From Erigeron canadensis (taxonomy: Eukaryota > Streptophyta > Magnoliopsida > Asterales > Asteraceae), in contig NC_057764.1 of the NCBI RefSeq assembly GCF_010389155.1, positions 4,712,001 to 4,776,000 on the forward strand: a stretch of DNA of 64,000 nucleotides, read 5' to 3'. The notes below the pieces were generated by a model, which worked only from the letters and a program-made list of their open reading frames with translations, had not been told where the DNA came from and made no database searches. A program made the translations under genes and the position numbers. Positions 12,268 to 22,700 of this stretch are shown piece after piece. Every line of letters begins with the position of its first letter. The first letter of the stretch is position 1.

Positions 12268-12324
12268 ATAGCTTTGTATCGGTTAAGTTCACGAGTTGGA
12301 GATAAGCGGACTCGAACCGCTGAC
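12268..12324 (-). other. Nuclear plastid DNA fragment (trnA-UGC 3' exon and spacer)
   Basis: On the minus strand this reads GTCAGCGGTTCGAGTCCGCT, then TATCTCCA, then the trnA-rrn23 spacer (ACTCGTGAACTTAACCGATA, CAAAGCTAT). From memory of plastid genomes this is the 3' half of trnA-UGC plus the start of the spacer, with one difference. Similarity stops sharply on both sides. Only about 57 bp remain, so it is not a working tRNA gene. Confidence 0.72.
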
Positions 12325-13333
12325 TGCTGAGTTATAAAATACCCGAACCCCATTGTGTTGCGATTGATTCAGCCAGTCAAACATAACTGTTCTAGCATTT
12401 CCGTTCAAAAAAAAAACCATAACTGTTCTAGGCGGGGTGGGACGCCCACCTTCGAATGACGACTTTCGTCTCTGTTGTCTCACAGTAAAGCTTAAAAGTC
12501 GTTCGAAATAGTCAAATACATGGCATTTCCACGATTAAATGATATTTCATTTTGATTGTTGCCAAATAATGAGTATCCATTCAATAGAATGAACATTCTA
12601 GCTAATAGTAAAAGACCACTTAGATCAAAATAGCATTCACAGAAAAGTTCTAAAAATCCTTATAACTATATAATCAAGAGAAAAATTTTAGACTATTTAT
12701 TAAGAAGATATATCATTTCCCTCATTATCAATATAGATAATATGACTTATATAAGCCAATAACTTTCTTTGCTTATCGCACATAATGATTTGCTTATCAT
12801 GTTGCTATGATTTTTCTTATCGGCATATTATTCTACTACTCCTGCATTATACGAATATCTAAGATGGAACACAACAATCTCGAAAAACCCATATTAATCC
12901 ACCAAACCACCCTCATAAATGTAGAAAATAGGTCAGACTCGAACCCATGTGGATTTCCAAGGTCAAATATAGTCGCCATGTTTATGATTCCTTTTAAGAT
13001 GAATAATTATGACAAGATCGATGTCCTTACTTCCTCGTTGTCTCGATTGATTGTGTGCTCAGTTTTACTGGCTCTCCATAACAATCGTTCCGTTCTTAAA
13101 TGAATTGATTCAAACCAAGCAATGCATGTAGAGTTGAACCATCTCATTTAAGTTGATCACTCATAAGAAAAAAAAAAAATAATAGAACATTGATCGCGGA
13201 TTATGTGCGATAAATGTAATGAAATAAAGAATCAAGAATCTCATCGAATAATCGAATCATTTTCCAAAACTAATTGTTCAATTCTAAATGCAATGGTTGT
13301 CTCATATCACTATGGGATTAAGTCTTTTTATTA
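12325..13333. other. Intergenic, no gene seen
   Basis: AT-rich. Contains a repeated CATAACTGTTCTAG (12380s and 12418s) that looks like filler DNA next to the plastid fragment, and a block near 12655-12720 similar to 12125-12195. Confidence 0.4.
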
Positions 13334-13561
13334 GTGTTTGGCTTGGGTATTTTCAGGTTCAAGTTTCAGAGGGCAGGGTTTATCTCTATTAATCGTCGTG
13401 TCTCTAAGCGAATTGATAGGGGATTTTATCTCCATCAGGTATTTGAAATAGACATGTCTACTTCGAGAGAGCTCTCTAGCGCATACCCAGTTAAGACAAC
13501 ATATGATAAACCTTCCGTTGTCGAATCACGACACGAATCTTCTTTTAAAAAAAAAAAACAT
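13334..13561 (+). mobile_element. SINE family 1, 5'-truncated copy
   Basis: Similar to 50492-50806 from its middle (GGTTCAAGTTTCAGAGGGCA) to the end at the CGAATCACGACACGAA block, followed by an A-run at 13549-13558. The tRNA-like head is missing. Confidence 0.6.
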
Positions 13562-13756
13562 AGGACCACTAGACCACATTGAAAGAAACATGTAATTAAA
13601 ATGGTTTATGAATTTAATTAATTAATGTAATAATATTTTTGTCAATCGATACTAATAAATGAGCACCCTTAATTCCTCCGTGTTTAAACACAACCATCAC
13701 ATTAAGTTTACAAAATGATTTTTCACCCATTGGAAAACACATTTTTTTTTAATAAT

Positions 13757-14070
13757 GTGAATTTTGCTTGAAATTTTGTGTCATGATCTGACAGCGGGAT
13801 GTCTAGTATACGTTGTCTTACTCGGGTCTGCGTTATAGAGAACTCTCTCAAAGTAGAAATGCATATTTCATATACTCGATGAGGGGAAAATCCTCTACCA
13901 ACCCGCCCGAAAGCATGACGCTTAATGGGGTAAAACCCTGCCCCTTCAGCCTTGAACCTGGGTATACCTAAGTCGAACCCTCACAAGAGGGCTTCTTATG
14001 TCCTACTTAAAGCTTGAATACAAGACCTCTTAAATAAAATATTATCTTTTAACCATTAGGCTAATGCTCA
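13757..14070 (-). mobile_element. SINE family 1, minus-strand copy
   Basis: On the minus strand it starts GAGCATTAGCCTAATGGTTA (A-box region) and ends GCAAAATTCAC with a T-run on the plus strand (13742-13750) as the oligo-A tail. It faces the copy at 13334-13561, making an inverted pair with a spacer of about 195 bp. Confidence 0.66.
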
Positions 14071-14214
14071 AAAACTAAAAAAGACATTGATAATCTTTCA
14101 CTTTTGATTCATTTTCTAAATAACTCATTAAACGTTTCTATCAAGGGTTACATTTAATGGGTTTGATGATATTGTCATATGTATTCACCAATATTTTATA
14201 TTTCTAAACTTACG

Positions 14215-14733
14215 TGGCATCTGCGTGCGTAATATGGCGGTGATTGTGACAACGATGGTGTGGTGGTGTGATTGTTGGTGGTTAATGTGACGTCAAGTGG
14301 TTGATGTAAAAATAATTGATTTAAAAGGTCAATGTAGACTTTTTTGTAAGATAAAGAATTAATTGTGTAATTTAATAATTAATATTTAAAGGCTAGTATA
14401 TGTGAAAGTATTTCAAGGGGTACCAAGTGATATATTACATTTTTTTTTATAAAAAAAATAACACTTTCAAAAATAAAGTGTTCTTTTTTATATAAAATAT
14501 TATTAACAGGGTATCCGTGCAATGCAAGAGTGACCATGGAGGTGACAATGTGGTGGTGAGGGCCACTGTTAGTGGTAGATGCGACGTCGAGTGATGTACA
14601 ACTAATGTAAAAATAATTGATGTGAAAGGTTAATGAAAATATTTTAAAAGATAAAGAAATGATATTATAAATTAACCATTAAAGATATTCAGATAATTCA
14701 CTTATATAACTTTTAACATGATATTATTGTTTT
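14215..14733 (-). repeat. Degenerate Helitron-like repeats
   Basis: Two diverged copies (14215-14400, 14505-14733) of the repeat seen better at 56690-56965: a GC hairpin (TATCCGTGCAATGCA at 14512), GGTGGTG-rich middle, then AAAAATAATTGATGT and an AT-rich end. Termini are too eroded to define. Confidence 0.35.
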
Positions 14734-15650
14734 GGGAAAATTACCACAATGGTCAAATTTAATGATGTATGTTAAAATATAGACACCTATTAAAAAAATT
14801 ACCACAATGGTCAAGAGTTCTTTACTATCTAACTATCTTAGTAAGAATTGCAACTAACCAATCAAATGATACCAAGTGTATATTGTTGGGCTTTATATCT
14901 GCATTAATCTTTTTTTTTCTCCCAAAACAGTTTATCCTTTTTTTGTTTTATTCATTTTCTTTTTGTCCAAAGTTTCCTTCCTTAATTCCTTCAGGTTTTC
15001 AATTATCACATATTATACGCCGTGTAGCAAAAATTTTATAGGAATGATTTTTCAATGCATTGAGATAAGAACAATATAGGTTTTTTATAATGATATAATT
15101 ATAATTTTTTTAAGAACTTGATACAACTATATTTACTTCATGTTCTGCTTGTTTATATATGCAAATTTCAAATTAGATGTTTTGTATTCCTTTCAGAATC
15201 CATGCTTTCAACTCGTAACAGTTAATTTTTATACTAACCCAATATTGCTTGATTACAATATGTTGTTTTTTGTGTTCTTGAACCTGTTTTTTTTATGTCC
15301 TCCATCATCTTAAAAGTTTGTCTATTACGAGTTATTAAATTTGATTAATTTCAAAAACTAATTGATAAAATCTTTACATAATAACCTTCACGTATAGTCT
15401 TTAAGTTTTAGACATTCAACAATAATGATTTCTTTAGAATGATTATTTTGGAAGTCCAATAAAAAATAAAAAGATTATTTTGGAGAAGTGGAGCCCACAA
15501 AAAAACACTTAGTAACATTTGATTGGTTATAAATATTTCTTGCTACGATGATTAGGTAGTAGGGAGAACTTGACCATTCTGGTAAATTTTTAAGTAGGTG
15601 TCCATATTTGGACATAGACCCTCATGTATGACCATTTTGGTAATTTTCCC
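14734..15650. mobile_element. MULE-like TIR element
   Basis: 917 bp with terminal inverted repeats of about 90 bp. The left begins GGGAAAATTACCACAATGGT and the right, read inward, GGGAAAATTACCAAAATGGT. Flanks TATTGTTTT and TATTTTTAT agree at 7 of 9 bases, consistent with an eroded 9 bp Mutator-type TSD. No transposase inside. Confidence 0.68.
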
Positions 15651-15691
15651 TATTTTTATAATAAAAGTATAGAAGTATAAATAACTCCTCA

Positions 15692-15927
15692 TAACCAATG
15701 GGCTTATAGCCTGGCGGTATTGGAGAATGGAGGGAGGCCGAGGTTCTGCAAGGTCCTTGGTTTGAACCTGACTTCGAAGAGTTTTACCACAGGGGGTATT
15801 TGGGTAGTGGGTTTCTTCCGAAACTGGTGGCATCGAGGTGGTGTTTTGGGGGGGTGAGAGGGAGAAAGGGGGGGGGGGGGGGGGGGGTTTGTTCCCGCCA
15901 TCATGTCTACGCTCAATGACGAAAAAA
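15692..15927 (+). mobile_element. tRNA-derived SINE, TSD AAATAACTCCTCA
   Basis: About 236 bp flanked by a perfect 13 bp TSD (15679-15691 and 15928-15940). It has an A-box-like GGGCTTATAGCCTGGCGG near 15699, a B-box-like GGTTTGAACCTGAC near 15759, and an A-rich tail ending in nine A's. A run of 20 G's lies at 15868-15887. Confidence 0.82.
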
Positions 15928-16151
15928 AAATAACTCCTCAACAAAATGGGGAATCACAAAATTCTATCCGCCTTTTCAATTCTGATTTAGTACGTTTTAA
16001 ATGAATGAATTATTACGGCTAAAGAAACTTAATTATGCCTACATGATCATTTCAAAAAGTCTTTAATTCGATCTTATCCGTTCAAATAACGGGTTCATAT
16101 TAGTTAAGGTAGTTGACAAAATCTTATTTTGTTATCAAGATATTCATTTAA

Positions 16152-16345
16152 GGAGAAAGGTTAGGTTACGCATGCAGTACCTATCTTAGGTAAAGCATGG
16201 TAAATTATGTAAAATTTAGGGGTAGGTTATGTAAATTTCAAGGGTGACTATGTATGTTTATCAAATTCAAAGGTTTTATTTGTAACTTTTTTAAATATGA
16301 CAGTATCTAAGCTTAGGTAAAATTTGCAGTACGGATCATTTTCTC
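16152..16345. mobile_element. MITE with GGAGAAA/GATCCGTACTGC ends
   Basis: About 194 bp, with CTTAGGTAAA-type sequences and GCAGTAC near each end in inverted order. The right end reads inward GAGAAAATGATCCGTACTGC. The same family lies at 36476-36660 in the opposite orientation, inside the phytocyanin intron. Confidence 0.52.
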
Positions 16346-16718
16346 TTTATTTATTTAAATATACAATATCCAATAAGAGAGATAAACTAAATGGATACCA
16401 ACATATAAATTATGACAACGATGATTCTTACGGTGGTGACAATGTCATAGCGGTGAAGATGGAGAATTGTGACGGTGAGTAGACGTAAGTTATCTATATA
16501 ATTAAGGATAATTGGCGATAAAAGTAGTATAATGATTCTATAGTTGAGAAATACTATAAATTTTATAGATTTTTTTTTTTTGGTAAGAGTAAACTTGTAT
16601 ATAGTTAAGAGTACATATTGTATAGTTTATTATATGATATTTCAAAATCTAAATGGGTGCAAGAGGAGAGATGTAAATATGCCTTATACACTTCGTAGTA
16701 CTATAGATTACGAGTTAA

Positions 16719-16947
16719 AAACAACATGGTTGGATTAGTGGTATATATCATGATCATTCGAAACAGAGATGATGAGTTCGATCCTCATGAAGGTTGGAGG
16801 GTCTTTTTACCATTTAGGTAGAAAATGGAAGTAGCTTTTTTACTTAGGTAGAGGTAAGATCTGCCTACATCTTAACCTTCTGCATACACCGTTAAGATAT
16901 TGAGCTCAAAACTCACAGAAAACGACACTCAGCAATTTTTTTTCTTT
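16719..16947 (+). mobile_element. tRNA-derived SINE with 17 bp TSD
   Basis: A-box-like TTAGTGGTATATATCATGA near 16736 and B-box GAGTTCGATCCTC near 16766. The 3' end is T-rich. Flanks TATAGATTACGAGTTAA (16702-16718) and TATAGATTAAGAGTTAA (16948-16964) match at 16 of 17 positions. Confidence 0.78.
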
Positions 16948-16964
16948 TATAGATTAAGAGTTAA

Positions 16965-19479
16965 CGAGAAAAACGTTTAATAATAGTAGCTTTGATAAAA
17001 GTAGTTGCGAAATTTTATATGGAATATTTTATCTATACTTTATGTAATAACTATTAATATGGCGTTGGTCTTAATTTTCAAATATTCAAACTTTGGAGTG
17101 TAAAAAAATTACTAACTTAACTTTCTAATTGTTATATAACTTTAATTAATTTAATTAAACTCATAATATTACTAAAAAACCAAAATCGATGGTTAAACAA
17201 ATTGTATAATACTTACATAAGAACCATCATAAACCAAGACCGTTTATTACACAACTAGAGATGAGTATGAAAAATGCCATCCCTAGTTAGTCCTGGAACC
17301 AACATTACCGATTCTGAAAATCTCCAAAATATGATTTCTGTAAACGTATCATCATACACTCGGTGCACTTTCTGTATCATCTTCGATACTTGTAGTCCAA
17401 AATCTTACAAATGAACAAAAGTAGGTTCCATTCATAGTCCCATTTTTCATAGATACAACTTCTTGGTTGAGAGATCGAGTCATCGAGACACTACCGTGCT
17501 AGGACCGACACTTGGGAAATTATGTTTATCTTTATTCACAAACGCCGTCAACCAAAATCTTAAGTGATGATGAACCAAGCTAGTTGTCGCAAACCAAAGT
17601 ACGTGTTTTGATCCAAAATTTAAAGTCTATCATTAAAGGATATGATATATTGTTTAAAAAATTTTAAGAAGTAATCTTTCGAACAACTTGATCATAACTT
17701 CATGATAAAATCAAATGATGAAATTAAAAAAATAAAATATAAATTATATTTATCATGTAATTATATCATGATGAAAAGGATAATATATATATATAGATGT
17801 ATATCATTTTTCACTATAAATATTAAGGCTTTGCTAAGTTGTAGTTAAGGTGCATTCAATAGTTGTTCAATTATTATAAAATTTTGGGTAAACTTTTTTA
17901 TAACATTATCCTAAAAAATAACCTATACTTCTTTAGGAAACAAACATTATAAACTATATAAAATGTTTTCAGGTGAATAGTGAACCTAGCTTGCTGATAG
18001 CTGGTTCAGCAGCTTGCTTACATGCTGCATGTTTTTTTTTATTAGTGGTTGTGCAACTGTCTTCTTTACAATTTAATATTTCACATTTTACCTACTAAAT
18101 CTTTAAACTTTTTTTTTTATCATTAAAGTTTTATATTTAAGGGATTAATTTTTTTTTTCTAGGATTTATAATACCTTAGTTTTTTTTACTGTCAAAGTCT
18201 TTAGCCTTTAATTTTTATCTTCTCAAAAAGTTTTCAATTTTATATTTCGTCACCATAAATCTTACCAAAAGCTGGTGTTTAAGATTTATTGTGAACTGTT
18301 TAATTAAATGTCTTTCTTTAGTCTGATGGTGACGGTTGGCATGTTAAAATTTATGACCCATATTCTAGTTGATATATGGTTGACAGTATACTATTTAAAG
18401 TAATTTGGGGTGAATAGTGAAGCATGCTAGCAGGCTGCTGATTTTTTTTTTTCCGTTTTTTAGTTCACGTGTTGTGTCGTGTAAATATCTTGCCTTCTCG
18501 GGTTTTTATATATTTTTTTGATATATATCATCAATTTTAGGGTGACAACGTTTTAGTATTTCACACTTTAACCACTAAATCTTTTAAGACTTTTTATTTC
18601 TACCATTGAAATTTTACGTTTGATAATTTATGGTGCTTCGCTTTAGTGTATTCTATTTTCACCATGAAAGTTTTAAGTTTCTAATTTTTATCTTTCAAAA
18701 AAGTTTACGATTTTTTCTTTCACCATCAAAGTTTTATGTTTTAAGATTTACGTACTGTTTAAGAATGTGGATTTTTTTTCTAACGGAATTGCTTGACATG
18801 TTGACTTGCATTCAATTCTGTGTCCGATCGTTAACCCCGGCTAACGGCCGGGTATGGTATTCATTTCAAAATTCATTATTTTATCCTTACATATATATGA
18901 ATCTAATTAAACTTTAATATTTATAAAAAAAAATTAAAATCAATTAAACTCTTAACGACAATATAATGCTTACTTATAAAAGTATCACCAACTAATACAG
19001 ATCTATGACATAACCATTGCCGCCCGTAATTTTAGTCGACTACGAAACGCCGAAACCAGCTGCCGCCACCTCTAACTACATTCGAACTTTTCTTATTAAA
19101 AATTTTCAAATCCAATCTTGAGTTTTATATATGTATTAGATTATCTAATGTCGAGTTTGATAGCAAGTATAACTAATGAAAATAAACAAAAAGTTATAAG
19201 ATACATCAAAAACTCATCTGAATTTTATTATAAACTAGTATTATTCACTTTCCAATCTTACAAAATTATTCACTTTCCACTCCTACAAAATCACTAAAAA
19301 AATGGATAAAATATCTATATGAATAGTTGCTAACTTCTTCATGGTATCTAAAAAATGAAACTATCTAATAAAAGCAAAGTCATATACCATTTGTTAGTTT
19401 GCTAGTAAATCTTGTTAGGAAAAGAAAAGAAAAGTAGAATCCTAGTTTGTGAATACATTTGTACTTTATGAATTGGTGA
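16965..19479. other. AT-rich degenerate repeats, no gene
   Basis: 17960-18300 and 18410-18770 are diverged copies of one sequence (AATAGTGAA...AGCATGC..., then repeated CACTTTAACCACTAAATC-like blocks). A GC hairpin, CCCCGGCTAACGGCCGGG, at 18836-18853 stands out in AT-rich DNA and may be a TE terminus. No coding region recognised. Confidence 0.45.
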
Positions 19480-19601
19480 GCCGACAAGGAAGAAAAAAAG
19501 ATAATAAGTACACGTGGCAATATTCTATCGGTGGACCCCACATCCAATACGCAAAATACATCATTTTGCCCTTTACACCTACAAACTTTTTTCTATATAA
19601 A
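19480..19601 (+). promoter_or_regulatory. STP13-type promoter: DRE core, ABRE/G-box, TATA
   Basis: DRE/CRT core GCCGAC at 19480-19485 and a G-box/ABRE CACGTGGC at 19511-19518 lie 31 bp apart, followed by TATATAAA at 19594-19601 and the ATG at 19733. DRE plus ABRE is the coupled arrangement of dehydration- and ABA-responsive promoters. Spacing to the TATA box is right for a working promoter. Function is inference. Confidence 0.66.
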
Positions 19602-19732
19602 CCTTTGTCATTAATCGGATAATCCAAACTTGATAACATTCACTGATCACCTTTTCTTCCCCCAACACTTTGGCACCATTTTCTCTCTAAGCTAATTTTA
19701 CTCGAATAGTTTTTCACTTAATATATATAGTG

Positions 19733-22700
19733 ATGGCTGGCGGAGGACTGTCCGTGGCCGCAGCCGGAGGTGTCGAGTTTGAGGCGAAAATTACGCCTAT
19801 TGTAATAATATCATGCATTATGGCCGCTACTGGTGGTCTTATGTTTGGTTACGATGTTGGTGTTTCAGGTTATTATCATTAAAATCTCATTTTTTTATGC
19901 ATGTCAATTTTTTTTTAACTTTTATAATACACAATTTGTCAAGATGTTTATTTAAGAGGCATTATTTTTTTATTTCTATATAAAGACATGACTGTTTACA
20001 TTTCATCATCGAATTGATATCTTTGTTAATAACTTGACATTCAATTGCAATGAGTAATGCTGTAAGTGTTTTTGATTTGATAAAATCGGTCAGTTGTTTT
20101 CTTCCATATTTGGCTACCTACTTTCTGAGAAATTATAAACTATATCAAATCAAGAAATATCTTTTGAATAATATTTTTTGTGTACATTTGTTCTTCTTCA
20201 GTGCCCAGATCTGGATATCAATAATATATATCAATAATATATATATATGATGAGTTACTGAAATCAATTCCTAAGCATTTAATATTTTTTTGTGTTAGTA
20301 GTTACACTTATACGGATCTTAACAAGTTTTATGGTCATTTGTCTTTTTAAAATACATATAAGGAATGGAAGGAAAACATTTTTGAATACTGGATATAATT
20401 TTTAATTGAAGTTGGTATTGTTATTGTTATTCACTTATTCTTAAGATATTAAATGGAAGGTGTTTCGGGTCGAAATAATTCACCCAAATGTTTCAACTGT
20501 TAAATAAATATGTCATTAACGCTCACATTTGTAACGGCTTATAAAAACTAATAAGTAACAAGATATCATTTTTATTTATATTTATTAACAGATATTGTTT
20601 TCTATATTTACTTTTTAATGGCAAATGTTACAGAATTTGCACTAAACTACTATTTCTAAATTATTCGCCAATGTCATTATATATACTTATTTATTTTTAT
20701 ATTTTTATTTTTATTTATATATTTAACAAATTTGGTTTATAGTTTTTATATACCTTATTATCTGTTTTTTGAAAGGTATATACTTAGTTATCTATGCCAT
20801 TTTTTTTTTTTTTTTAACATTCAAATATATTATTCATAGAAAAAAGACTAGCAAGGCCCTAAATATAATACAGGATACAATATAAGGAATTAAAATTTAA
20901 AATTACACCATTGGGACCAAGTTATCTATGCCATGTTATATCATTACTCCATCAAGCTTTTATTTTAGTACAAAAATTTACTACTCATAAATGATCTTAA
21001 TTAGCTTATTTATGCCATGTTATTAAATAGTCGTATAACCAAGGCCTATTGGTTTTCAACGTTGGGCTATTTGTTACATTTCCTTTATACGGACTATATA
21101 TATTATTATCTTGTAAAAGCTAATTAATGATACAAAAATGTGATAATTAATATAGGTGGAGTGACGTCTATGCCCGATTTTTTGAAGAAATTTTTTCCGG
21201 TGGTTTATAAAAAGACAGAAGAAGGTGATCTTGGTAGTAATTACTGCAAATATGACAATCAAGGCTTACAACTTTTCACTTCCTCATTGTATCTCGCCGG
21301 ACTTACATCAACGTTTTTCGCGTCGTACACAACGAGACGGCTTGGAAGAAGGATGACGATGTTGATTGCCGGAGTTTTCTTCCTCTTTGGAGTCGGTTTT
21401 AATGCCGGTGCCCAAGACCTTGCCATGCTCATTGTTGGAAGGATTTTACTTGGTTTTGGTGTTGGTTTTGCTAATCAGGTTTGTTCTTCTAAACTAATTA
21501 TCATTTATATATATATATATATATATGCGAGCAATTTGTGTTATTAACGTTTATTTCCTAAAATTTCATAGGGAAATGCTAAATACAGCCCTAACGTGCA
21601 TAAAAACTTGTACCTTTCATATTAAAAGTCCGTCCCCTAATTTTCATGGTAAATATATAAACAATTTATGCACCTTAAACACAGCCCTAAAGGCTGTATT
21701 TAGCAAACCCTAATTTCATAATTCAATACCCATAATAGAAGAGAAAAGAAAAAATGAACAAAAAATTAAAATACGAAAGGTATATTAGAAAATTCCGAGG
21801 CTCATCCTACTATTGTGAAATAGTTAACTAAAAAGAAAATTTAACTATAATTACAAAAAGTTGGGAAATATGTTGTGGTCAACTTGATTCTTACTAAAAA
21901 TTGACCAACATTAATTACTCGCGTATTTATTATTTACATCTCGCATACCAATAATTATGTGTAAACAGATTATTAATCATATTAGTTGAGTAGCTTCATG
22001 CGGTACGTTCCAAAAAAATAGTAGAGTAGCTTCATATATGATCGGTAATCTAACTAGTTTTTGCTTTACCATATATCAAAAAAGATATTAGAATTTATTG
22101 ACTAGTTTAAGAATAGAGTAAAAATTGTAACTTAAAATAAAGATTTTTTTTTTGTAGAAGAACAATTTTCATTGTAAAAGATCTTAGAAATGATGTGACA
22201 TTGTGACATGATTGGAACCAAGGAATTGACAACAACGCGAATATGAAAGAGCTCTTGTATATTAAAATCAAAATCGACCGGTATCTTAAAGTTATTATGT
22301 GTTGCATATTGTAGATTCTGTTTCTATAATCACTTTATAGATATTATTATTTATGAATCGACAATATATTTGTCTTGGTATTAACTTAGTAATGACTCAA
22401 CTTTTTTTAAAGATATAAAAATACTCCGTTACACATATTTATATTTGAATTGGATCTGTCAACCAAGTGAGTTAAAAAATAAGATATTTTCCACAATTTC
22501 AGATACTAATTGGACTTTAACATCAAACATATACGTAGGCCAAGAATCATAGTCAACTTTGGCGAAGTTGAAACTTGTGTATTTATGGGTCTTTTATTTG
22601 TCGATCACATATATGTAGTTAGGTAGTAGCTCCTAATTTTTAAGTCATGTCTCTTTTGATTAGATGATAACTTTAATAAATTATTAAGAGAGAGAGAGAG

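Noticed and set aside
12300..12340. Functional nuclear tRNA gene
   Set aside because: Only the 3' half of plastid trnA is present; no acceptor partner or anticodon arm.
15552..15944. 130-codon minus-strand proline-rich protein
   Set aside because: It depends on the 20-G run in a SINE and crosses the SINE/MULE boundary.
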